A DNA stretch of 12,388 bases from Rhodocyclaceae bacterium UBA2271 (lineage in GTDB: Bacteria > Pseudomonadota > Gammaproteobacteria > Burkholderiales > Rhodocyclaceae): contig DDXB01000060.1 of assembly GCA_002347405.1 (NCBI GenBank), positions 1 through 12,388 on the forward strand, given 5' to 3'. Made by a program: the position numbers and the translations under genes. Of the stretch, positions 6,741-12,388 are shown one piece after another (position 1 is the stretch's first letter; the number at the start of each line of letters is the position of its first letter). The notes under the pieces were generated by a model. That model saw only the letters and a program-made list of their open reading frames with translations, searched no databases and had not been told where the DNA came from.

Positions 6741-7032
6741 GCAGGCTGTTGAAATTCGACCGAATTTGCGGTGCCCGAACATAATGTCGCGATCCTGGAA
6801 TGCGAAACGAGACTGAGCGGATGACATTTTCGTCTCACCTCGATGCAATTCGTCGCATCGGTGCTGGAATGCCACCTCATTGCGGCATTCCTTGCGGCAC
6901 CGCGAACAATATTCGAGCCATTCTGGTGAGATTGCTGGCCGTCATCGTCAGCTTGCAGTGCTGATCAACTCGTTCCCATCCGCAGAAGACCATCTGTCGG
7001 ATGCGCCCCACCGCCTTAACCCAGCCAAAGTT
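6741..7032 (-). mobile_element. 3' remnant of an IS5-type insertion sequence
   Basis: The region holds the end of a transposase frame (6877-7032) and about 135 bases of trailing sequence. It ends, on the minus strand, in CGAATTTCAACAGCCTGC, a terminus style seen in IS5-group elements. A palindrome AAATTCG-AC-CGAATTT lies at 6752-6767 just inside that end. An imperfect hairpin around the transposase stop (6861-6900, core GGAATGCC/GGCATTCC) could end transcription. The other end and most of the transposase are missing, so it cannot move by itself. Exact borders are inferred. Confidence 0.6.
6877..7032 (-). pseudogene. C-terminal 51 residues of an IS5-type DDE transposase
   Basis: Read on the minus strand, the frame gives NFGWVKAVGRIRQMVFCGWE then RVDQHCKLTMTASNLTRMAR and a stop at 6877. 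This matches the end of IS5-group DDE transposases, where FGW-K-G--RQ, R-G--RV-- and LT-AAYNL-RM are conserved around and after the catalytic Glu helix. The fragment has no start. It lies immediately behind, and in the same frame as, the TGA of the ATPase gamma gene. This suggests that a deletion or one-ended event joined the two. Divergence at usually conserved sites (TASNL for AAYNL) suggests decay. Confidence 0.72.
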
Positions 7033-7926
7033 TCAGATTGATGCTGGCCCCGTCAGTGCATCGAAGCCGCTGACGACGTCGAACAGTTCCGCGTCGATGC
7101 CGCTCTGGCGGATCCGGTGAAAACTTCCGTTGAGGTCTTCCAGCAGATCGTCGATGTTCTTGTCGGCGCGTTGCATCGCCGCCAGGCGGCTTGCATTTTC
7201 ACTGGCCAGCGACTCAGCGCAGGCCCTGAACAGAGAAACAAACAGATACTCGCGGATCAGCGACCGCAGGGTCGCGGTCTCGTCGCCCATCACCTCGGGC
7301 AGGTTCCCAGTCGGCCAGGATAACTCGACAAGTTTGCGGCGCCAGGTTTCATCCAGGGGAAGCAACCGCTGCTGGACGGGTTCATAAATCGCACCGGAAG
7401 TGGGGCGGTTGTAGAAAAGATGAAGCTCGCCGATTTCACCCTGGCTTTGGTGCGCCTCGCTCTCGATGATGATCCGCCCGACCAGTGGCGTGATGGCCTG
7501 AACGGAATTCGGCACGGCGTGGAGCCCGGCCAGCGCCAGGCCCGCGTCCGCCAGGCGCCCATGCACGCGCTCGCCTACCGCCCAGACCCGGTGTTTGCCG
7601 GGCAACGCGGCGAGGGCCTTCAACGCGAAATCGGCTACCACGTCGTTAAAGCGGCCAACCAGACCCTGATCCGAGCCGAACACGACCGCGCCGACGGACC
7701 CTTGATCGGGATGGGCTGTGCTTTCCGTGATCGGCGCCGCCGCATTTTTCCGGAAAGAGATGCTCAAGCCCAGTTCCACGCTGCGATAGTAGTGGCCCAG
7801 GGCGCGCACCGATTGCTCGTATTGGCCGATGTTCGAGGCGGCCAGGGCCTTCATCGTGCGCACGACGGATTGCAGATCGCCGGCGCTGCCGATCTTGCGG
7901 CGCAGGCTGGCCGTGGTGTTGCTCAT
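7033..7926 (-). CDS. atpG: F1-ATPase gamma subunit (alternative/N-ATPase type), isolated
   Basis: The 297-residue protein is the central-stalk subunit of an F1-type ATPase. The N-terminal helix TASLRRKIGSAGDLQSVVRT with MKALAASNI, the Rossmann-like middle (GAVVFGSDQGLVGRFNDVV), and the C-terminal coiled helix (SRLAAMQRADKNIDDLLEDL; RIRQSGIDAELFDVVSGFDA) are all present, and length is normal. The sequence diverges from the housekeeping gamma and resembles that of alternative Na+-type F-ATPases, where gamma is the last gene of its operon. No other ATPase gene lies in the window: the upstream neighbour is hpf, 39 bases away. GGAG sits 7 bases before ATG 7926. Either the rest of the operon was lost, or this copy now works in trans or not at all. 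The C-terminus ends at the junction with an IS remnant but looks complete. Confidence 0.9.
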   Translation of the reverse strand: MSNTTASLRRKIGSAGDLQSVVRTMKALAASNIGQYEQSVRALGHYYRSVELGLSISFRKNAAAPITESTAHPDQGSVGAVVFGSDQGLVGRFNDVVADFALKALAALPGKHRVWAVGERVHGRLADAGLALAGLHAVPNSVQAITPLVGRIIIESEAHQSQGEIGELHLFYNRPTSGAIYEPVQQRLLPLDETWRRKLVELSWPTGNLPEVMGDETATLRSLIREYLFVSLFRACAESLASENASRLAAMQRADKNIDDLLEDLNGSFHRIRQSGIDAELFDVVSGFDALTGPASI

Positions 7927-7965
7927 GACGGCTCCGAGGGTTTTCGCCCAGTCGTCTGGCGCACT

Positions 7966-8277
7966 TTATCGTTCCGTGCGCCCCAGCGTGCTTTCGATCA
8001 CTCGCGCCAGTTTATCGGCGGCGCCGTCGACGGCCTTGTCCAGACTCGCCGCCGTGTGGGTAACCGCCATGGGCTGGCGGCCTTCGAGGCGGGCTTCCAT
8101 TACGCAACGCTTGTCGTGTTGACCGCTCTTGTCGGCGTTTTCGTCGCTCAGGTGCAACTCCACTCGTGTGATGTGATCGCTGAATCGACTCAGTGCATTC
8201 TCCACTTTGTCGCGCAGTGGCGCCGCCATCGTCTCATCGATTTCGATGTTGCGGTCGGTGTTGATCTGGATTTGCAT
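7966..8277 (-). CDS. hpf: Short HPF/RaiA-type ribosome hibernation factor
   Basis: A 103-residue protein of the HPF/YfiA family, which binds the 30S subunit in the mRNA/tRNA channel and stores ribosomes in inactive form during starvation. The family fold is seen as a first strand MQIQINTDRNIEIDE, a helix (MAAPLRDKVENALSRFSDHI), central strands (TRVELHLSDENADKSGQHDK and RCVMEARLEGRQPMAVTHTA) and a last helix SLDKAVDGAADKLARVIEST. It lacks the C-terminal dimerisation domain of long HPF. It is therefore a short HPF or RaiA type, or a stress-induced paralogue of the usual copy beside rpoN. AAGGA lies 8 bases before ATG 8277. It lies between the baeRF gene (gap 37) and the gamma gene (gap 39), so co-expression is likely. 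Confidence 0.88.
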   Translation of the reverse strand: MQIQINTDRNIEIDETMAAPLRDKVENALSRFSDHITRVELHLSDENADKSGQHDKRCVMEARLEGRQPMAVTHTAASLDKAVDGAADKLARVIESTLGRTER

Positions 8278-8314
8278 GGTTTGTTCCTTTGATTGGCTTG
8301 AATTGACGATCAGC

Positions 8315-9469
8315 TCAGAATCGGAAAACTGCTGCTACGCCGGTCTGCGTTGGCATGCGCTGAGATGGCATGACCACAACCCGGCCACCTGCCTTGGCGA
8401 CCATTTCGCCCAGGTCGTCGAGCAGGTCATCGACTTCCGGGTGACTCAGGCCAGCGAATTCGATCCGGCCTGTTGTGCTGTCCATCCGGCCGGCCAGTTG
8501 GCGGTCGGCCTCGATCAGCAACGTTGCGACCCGTCCATTGACTGCCGCTTCAGCCACCTGGGCCAGGTCGTCGCTGCCCAGTTGCTTCGCCCTGGCTTTT
8601 TCGAATTCCTCGACCAGCGTGGTCAGTCGCGCCTGATACTCGGGTTCAACGGCCTGCCAGGCGAGCACCCGGAGCTCATCAAGCGGCAGCGCTGCAGTGT
8701 TGAGCGTGATGCCATCGGCCACCAGAAACGGGTTGTTGCTGACGGCGTGAAATAGGTGATGATGCTCGGGCAAAGCGGCCAGGATCAGCGGCAAACCCGA
8801 AGGGTTGGAGTGCCACTCCAGCACCGCACGGTCGACGGCACGGAAGAATTTCTCGGCGTCCAGGTCTACCTCGTCCTTTTTACCGCCTGTGCTGTGATGC
8901 ATGGGCTGGTGTCCCTGGCCGACGCCACCATGGGAGCTTACTTTTTGCTGCGGCTCGGTCAATTCTCCGCCTAGGGCGTCCTCGATGGTGCGAGGCACGC
9001 CTGGCGCCAGTTCGATCTCGTCAAGCGCATCGCGGTTGCCCTCGAAAAGGCGAATGTGTTGGCGGGACAATTCAAGAACCTGGTAGCGATCAGCCGATTG
9101 CAAAATACGCCGCAAGGGCTTGGTATGAAAACTGTCGGCGACGACGACCAGTTCGTCGACCGGACGTTGCAGCAGGAACACGCGCAACAGGCCCGACCCG
9201 CTCAGCACGGCAAGCCCATCCAGCGTATGGTCCCAGAAAGTTCGATCTCGAGCGAGCGCTTCAAACGGTTCCAGAAGCGGCTTGGCCTCGGTGGGCGAAT
9301 GCTTCTCCAGCAGCGATGCCGCCAACTGCTTCACCAGATTGCCGAAGCGGATGGGGTCCTGCTGGTTGTCCGGATGGTGTCGGTGCGTCGGCTGGTAGAG
9401 CGAGAGGCAAGGCGGTTGTTGAGCAGATACCAATTCGGCCAGCGATTCGGGGGTAAGCAGATTCATCAT
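8315..9469 (-). CDS. baeRF family 3 protein (bacterial eRF1-like release factor relative)
   Basis: A 384-residue protein that I assign to the bacterial archaeo-eukaryotic release-factor group, family 3. Cues are the opening LLTPESLAELVSAQQPPCLS with LYQPTHR, the middle strand pair RYQVLELSRQHIRLFEGNRD, a Gly/His-rich loop at about residues 178-198 (HGGVGQGHQPMHHSTGGKKD), a helix DLDAEKFFRAVDRAVLEW, and the end PTQTGVAAVFRF. In eRF1 the matching loop carries GGQ, which triggers peptide release. Here the nearest form is GGVGQ at 181-185, so hydrolytic ability is uncertain. Family members are predicted to act on stalled or resting ribosomes. Two tandem ATGs (9469, 9466) follow AAGAGGAAG. It is downstream of the phosphoketolase gene and upstream of hpf. 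The family call rests on pattern memory and the function is inferred. Confidence 0.78.
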   Translation of the reverse strand: MMNLLTPESLAELVSAQQPPCLSLYQPTHRHHPDNQQDPIRFGNLVKQLAASLLEKHSPTEAKPLLEPFEALARDRTFWDHTLDGLAVLSGSGLLRVFLLQRPVDELVVVADSFHTKPLRRILQSADRYQVLELSRQHIRLFEGNRDALDEIELAPGVPRTIEDALGGELTEPQQKVSSHGGVGQGHQPMHHSTGGKKDEVDLDAEKFFRAVDRAVLEWHSNPSGLPLILAALPEHHHLFHAVSNNPFLVADGITLNTAALPLDELRVLAWQAVEPEYQARLTTLVEEFEKARAKQLGSDDLAQVAEAAVNGRVATLLIEADRQLAGRMDSTTGRIEFAGLSHPEVDDLLDDLGEMVAKAGGRVVVMPSQRMPTQTGVAAVFRF

Positions 9470-9576
9470 GACTTCCTCTTCGGTGTGGCGTCGGGCTTGG
9501 GTTGAAGCTGGTCTTCATCCGATTCGACGTCGGGTTGGGGTTCGGGTTCGGCTGTCGTTTCAGCACCATCGTGGCG
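9466..9576 (-). other. Open in-frame tail behind the phosphoketolase stop
   Basis: After the phosphoketolase TGA (followed by C) the same frame stays open for 36 codons and closes with a TGA inside the tandem ATGs of the baeRF gene. The translated tail is acidic and Pro-rich (AETTAEPEPQPDVESDEDQL) with a basic end (KPDATPKRKS). It has no ATG, GTG or TTG of its own. It may be a decayed C-terminal extension, a rare readthrough product, or chance in GC-rich DNA. Confidence 0.3.
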
Positions 9577-12102
9577 TCATCCTTTCCATTTCCAGTCGCG
9601 GATCTCCGGCATGTCCTCACCGTGCTTTTCAATATAGGCCTTGTGATCGAGCAGCTTGTCGCGCAGATGCTGTTTGGCGTAGGCGGCGCGTGAACCCAGG
9701 CTCGGCACCCGGTCGATCACGTCGCCGGCCAGATGGAAGCGATCCAGATCGTTCAGTACGGTCATGTCGAAAGGCGTGGTGGTGGTGCCGTTTTCCTTGT
9801 AGCCGCGAACGTGGAGGTTGGGGTGGTTGGTGCGGCGGTAAGTCAGACGGTGGATCAGCCAGGGATAGCCATGGAAGGCAAAAATGATGGGCTTGTCCTG
9901 CGTGAAGAGGACGTCGAAGTCCTTGTCGGAGATGCCGTGCGGGTGCTCGCTCGGCGGCTGCAGGGCCATCAGGTCGACGACATTGATGACGCGGATTTTC
10001 AGCTCCGGAAAATGCTGCCGCAGAATCTGGACCGCAGCCAGTGTCTCCAGCGTCGGCACGTCGCCGCAGCAGGCCATGACCACATCGGGGTCGCTTCCTG
10101 CGTCGTTGCTGGCCCATTTCCATATCCCCAGCCCGGCAGTGCAGTGCTTGATCGCCGCATCCATGTTCAGCCATTGCAGTTCCGGCTGCTTGCCGGCGAC
10201 GATGACATTGACGTCATTGTGGCTGCGCAGGCAATGGTCGGTCACCCACAGCAGGGTGTTGGCATCGGGCGGCAGATAAACACGGATGACCTCGGCCTTC
10301 TTGTTTGCCACCACGTCGATGAACCCCGGGTCCTGATGGCTGAAGCCATTGTGGTCCTGCCGCCACACGTGCGAAGACAATAAATAGTTCAACGAGGCAA
10401 TCGGCCGGCGCCACACAATGTCGCGCGTCATGTCGAGCCACTTGGCATGCTGGTTGAACATCGAGTCGACAATGTGGATGAAGGCTTCGTAGCATGAGAA
10501 GAAGCCATGGCGCCCGGTCAGCAGATAGCCTTCGAGCCAGCCCTGGCACTGGTGCTCGCTCAACATTTCCATGACCCGGCCATCGGGCGCGACATGTTCG
10601 TCACCGGGAAGAATCTCCGCAGTCGAACAGCGGTTCGTCACTTCGAACAACGCACCCCAGCGATTCGACGCGGTTTCGTCCGGGCTGAAGATGCGGAAGT
10701 TGCGTGCCTCGGCATTGAGCTTCATCACGTCGCGCATGAACTCGCCCTGGGTGCGTGTCGCTTCGGCTTTGACCTCGCCGGGTTGCGGGACCTTGACCGC
10801 ATGGTCGCGGAAGTCCGGCATGCGCAGGTCGCGCAGCAGCATGCCGCCATTGGCGTGCGGGTTGGCGCCCATGCGCCGCTCGCCTTTGGGCGCCAGCTCG
10901 GCCAGCTCCGCGATCAGTCGGCCCTGGGAATCGAATAATTCTTCGGGCCGGTAGCTTTTCATCCACTGCTCGAGGATCTGCAAATGCTTGGGTTTTGTCG
11001 CAAGCGCTGCAACCGGCACCTGGTGCGCGCGGAAGGTGTCCTCGATCGGTTTGCCATCAACCGATTCGGGGCCGGTCCAGCCCTTCGGCGAGCGCAGGAT
11101 GATCATGGGCCAGCGCGGGCGCACGCCAAACCCGTTGGCACGCGCGTCGCGCTGGATGCGCTGGATCTCGGCAACCACGGTATCGAGGGTGACGGCCATC
11201 AACTGATGCATCTTCTCAGGGTCGTTGCCCTCGACGAAATACGGCGTGTAGCCATAGCCGCGAAACAGCTCGTTCAGCTCGTCACGGGGAATGCGCGCCA
11301 GCACGGTGGGGCCGGCGATCTTGTAGCCGTTCAAATGCAGAATCGGCAACACCGCGCCGTCGTGAACCGGGTTGAGGAATTTGTTGGAGTGCCAGCTGGT
11401 CGCCATCGGGCCGGTTTCCGCCTCGCCGTCGCCCACCACGCAGGCCACCAGCAGATCGGGATTGTCGAACGCGGCGCCATAAGCATGCGACAGGGCATAG
11501 CCAAGTTCGCCGCCTTCGTTGATCGAGCCCGGCGTTTCCGGTGCGACATGGCTGGGAATCCCGCCGGGAAAGGAAAACTGGGTGAACAGTTTCTTCATCC
11601 CCGCTTCATCCTGCGAGATGTTCGGATACACCTCGCTGTAGGTGCCCTCCAGGTAGGTGTTGGCCACCAGGCCCGGCCCACCATGTCCGGGACCAGTGAC
11701 ATTGATGATGCTCAGGTCGTATTGCCGGATGATCCGGTTGAGATGGACATACACAAAGTTCAGCCCCGGCGTGGTGCCCCAGTGTCCCAGCAATCTGGGC
11801 TTGACGTGTTCCAGCTTCAACGGTTGCTTGAGCAGCGGATTGTCGTAAAGATAAATCTGGCCGACCGATAGATAGTTGGCGGCCCGCCAGTAGGCGTCCA
11901 TCCTGCGCAGAAGATCTAGCGGCAAGGGCTTGTAGGTGCGCTGGGGAAAATGCTGAACCATTCCATCATCGCGCGGTGCGGCGCGCCGCGTCGATCCGGA
12001 GGCTTTTGATTTGGCTGGGACGCTTGATTGACTCGCTTTGCGCGCAATGACAGTTTTTGAATCAATCAGGACTTTCCGGGGCGTTTTCGTCTTGCTGGTC
12101 AT
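9577..12102 (-). CDS. xfp: Phosphoketolase (xylulose-5-P/fructose-6-P)
   Basis: A thiamine diphosphate enzyme that splits xylulose 5-phosphate (and often fructose 6-phosphate) with phosphate to give acetyl phosphate plus glyceraldehyde 3-phosphate (or erythrose 4-phosphate). Visible hallmarks are GHWGTTPGLNFVYVHLNR (107-124), GPGHGGPGLVANTYLEGTYS (137-156), the cofactor motif VVGDGEAETGPMATSWHSNK (222-241), and the C-terminal EIRDWKWKG. All three phosphoketolase domains seem complete. Length is 841 against about 790-800 in most relatives. The surplus is a basic N-terminal extension of about 50 residues rich in Lys, Ser, Ala and Arg (SKTKTPRKVLIDSKTVIARK onward). AAAGGAAC about 9 bases before ATG 12102 supports that start; homology proper starts near residue 55. 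It is first in a likely operon with baeRF, hpf and the gamma gene. An acetate kinase relic sits just upstream. Confidence 0.96.
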   Translation of the reverse strand: MTSKTKTPRKVLIDSKTVIARKASQSSVPAKSKASGSTRRAAPRDDGMVQHFPQRTYKPLPLDLLRRMDAYWRAANYLSVGQIYLYDNPLLKQPLKLEHVKPRLLGHWGTTPGLNFVYVHLNRIIRQYDLSIINVTGPGHGGPGLVANTYLEGTYSEVYPNISQDEAGMKKLFTQFSFPGGIPSHVAPETPGSINEGGELGYALSHAYGAAFDNPDLLVACVVGDGEAETGPMATSWHSNKFLNPVHDGAVLPILHLNGYKIAGPTVLARIPRDELNELFRGYGYTPYFVEGNDPEKMHQLMAVTLDTVVAEIQRIQRDARANGFGVRPRWPMIILRSPKGWTGPESVDGKPIEDTFRAHQVPVAALATKPKHLQILEQWMKSYRPEELFDSQGRLIAELAELAPKGERRMGANPHANGGMLLRDLRMPDFRDHAVKVPQPGEVKAEATRTQGEFMRDVMKLNAEARNFRIFSPDETASNRWGALFEVTNRCSTAEILPGDEHVAPDGRVMEMLSEHQCQGWLEGYLLTGRHGFFSCYEAFIHIVDSMFNQHAKWLDMTRDIVWRRPIASLNYLLSSHVWRQDHNGFSHQDPGFIDVVANKKAEVIRVYLPPDANTLLWVTDHCLRSHNDVNVIVAGKQPELQWLNMDAAIKHCTAGLGIWKWASNDAGSDPDVVMACCGDVPTLETLAAVQILRQHFPELKIRVINVVDLMALQPPSEHPHGISDKDFDVLFTQDKPIIFAFHGYPWLIHRLTYRRTNHPNLHVRGYKENGTTTTPFDMTVLNDLDRFHLAGDVIDRVPSLGSRAAYAKQHLRDKLLDHKAYIEKHGEDMPEIRDWKWKG

Positions 12103-12223
12103 GTGTATGTTCCTTTCCCGTTGGGCGGTTCAGAATTCGGCAGACCGGTTTCGCGATCATCGCTTCCTCATCCGTATGCATGACGCGGAAATCGACCGGG
12201 CTGCGCACTGTGGTAATCACGCT
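12062..12223 (-). pseudogene. Acetate kinase 3' relic
   Basis: On the minus strand the frame reading SVITTVRSPVDFRVMHTDEE then AMIAKPVCRIL matches the conserved C-terminal end of acetate kinases (typically ...SRV-V-VI-TDEE-MIARH...). It continues NRPTGKEHTHDQQDENAPES and stops at 12062, overlapping the start of the phosphoketolase gene by 41 bases. The part upstream of about 12223 belongs to another gene in another frame, so only about 35 conserved residues remain and none of the catalytic core. Acetate kinase next to phosphoketolase is a known pairing, because it turns acetyl phosphate into acetate and ATP. That context supports the call. Confidence 0.6.
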
Positions 12224-12321
12224 CGCAGCACGACCCAAGGAATCCGGGGCAACGCCCACAGCACCGGATCCAGTTGCCGCCACACTTGTTCGATGGCGTG
12301 ATTCCACGCCCGGATTCCATG
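12217..12321 (-). pseudogene. Alpha-glucan phosphorylase N-terminal relic
   Basis: On the minus strand, frame 12321 to 12217 reads IRAWNHAIEQVWRQLDPVLW then ALPRIPWVVLRA and a stop. It resembles the DUF3417-type N-terminus of bacterial alpha-glucan (glycogen/starch) phosphorylases, where LRW-WNHA---LW--LDP-LW----NPWVVLQ-VS is conserved. The match ends at WVVL, directly where the acetate kinase-like frame takes over, one reading frame away. No start codon or signal for expression is seen; a TGA at 12343-12345 closes the frame upstream. I read it as one side of a deletion junction that removed most of a glucan phosphorylase and most of an acetate kinase gene. Confidence 0.58.
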
Positions 12322-12388
12322 AAATAACCAGGTTGTGAGCGTTCAATCAGTGTGGAGTGTCCCTTGCGCGCCGCAGCTTGTATGTGCG
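12322..12388. other. Unassigned edge sequence
   Basis: The last 67 bases of the window hold no gene I can recognise in any frame. Minus-strand frames are short and two of them stop at 12343-12349. It may be more of the degraded region that precedes the phosphoketolase gene, including its promoter. I could not identify -35/-10 boxes. Confidence 0.3.

Noticed and set aside
6602..6880. Minus-strand 92-codon frame upstream of the BON gene
   Set aside because: It crosses from the IS trailing sequence into the BON leader and has no family features; more likely noncoding.
7420..8292. A 290-codon plus-strand open frame opposite atpG and hpf
   Set aside because: Both minus-strand genes have clear families and ribosome sites; the plus-strand product has no recognisable motif.
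9261..9632. Minus-strand 123-codon frame across the xfp-baeRF junction with NPNPNPT repeats
   Set aside because: It overlaps both flanking real genes in another frame; the repeated residues come from a short CCCGAACCCCAACCC tract. No ribosome site or homology seen.
10984..11871. A 295-codon plus-strand open frame inside the phosphoketolase region
   Set aside because: Shadow of the strongly conserved phosphoketolase coding sequence; composition is that of a complementary-strand frame.
12062..12346. The 94-codon frame starting at TTG 12346 as an intact small gene
   Set aside because: Only its second part looks conserved (acetate kinase-like). The first part is the wrong frame of a phosphorylase-like stretch, so a fused relic explains it better than a new gene.
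1..12388. CRISPR arrays, tRNA or rRNA genes, riboswitches, toxin-antitoxin pairs, phage genes
   Set aside because: I looked for regularly spaced repeats, cloverleaf or rRNA motifs and typical phage or toxin proteins on both strands and found none I could support.

Overview
The window looks like a chromosomal segment of a betaproteobacterium, probably of the Rhodocyclales/Accumulibacter type. It is GC-rich with GC-biased third positions and carries beta-type LolC/LolD, a DUF2062 protein and a DsbA-family protein. It also holds a group of stress and energy genes (BON lipoprotein, AI-2E permease, lmo0937-type mini membrane protein, Crp/Fnr regulator, short HPF, baeRF3, phosphoketolase) typical of environmental proteobacteria. 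The lineage is inferred from protein style only; no rRNA or tRNA is present to confirm it.

Layout. Bases 1-954 (+ strand): the 3' end of a DsbA-family thioredoxin-fold gene, then a DUF2062 membrane protein. Bases 892-2965 (- strand): lolC followed by overlapping lolD, the inner-membrane machine that releases outer-membrane lipoproteins; a hairpin-rich element is read through as part of the LolD N-terminus. Bases 3039-6555 (- strand): a probable transcription unit in the order BON lipoprotein, AI-2E family permease, 49-residue membrane protein, a 45-codon relic of a PAS sensor protein, a response regulator with PAS domain, and a Crp/Fnr-type regulator. Bases 6741-7032: a 3' remnant of an IS5-type insertion sequence, in frame directly behind the next gene's stop codon. 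Bases 7033-12102 (- strand): a probable operon in the order phosphoketolase, a bacterial archaeo-eukaryotic release-factor relative (baeRF family 3), a short ribosome hibernation factor, and an isolated F1-ATPase gamma subunit. Bases 12103-12388: two abutting gene relics, the beginning of an alpha-glucan phosphorylase and the end of an acetate kinase.

How the parts may work together (inference). The phosphoketolase operon joins carbon and energy salvage (acetyl phosphate from sugar phosphates) with two proteins expected to act on ribosomes, and with a piece of an alternative ATPase. The neighbouring unit pairs envelope stress proteins with a response regulator and a cyclic-nucleotide-type transcription factor. 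Together they look like a survival island for energy limitation or envelope stress.

The most striking overall feature is erosion. At least four places show deletion relics or displaced parts: glgP/ackA, a sensor kinase, an IS, and an ATPase gamma subunit without its partners. The island therefore seems to have been trimmed repeatedly, leaving the response regulator without its adjacent kinase and the phosphoketolase without its adjacent acetate kinase.
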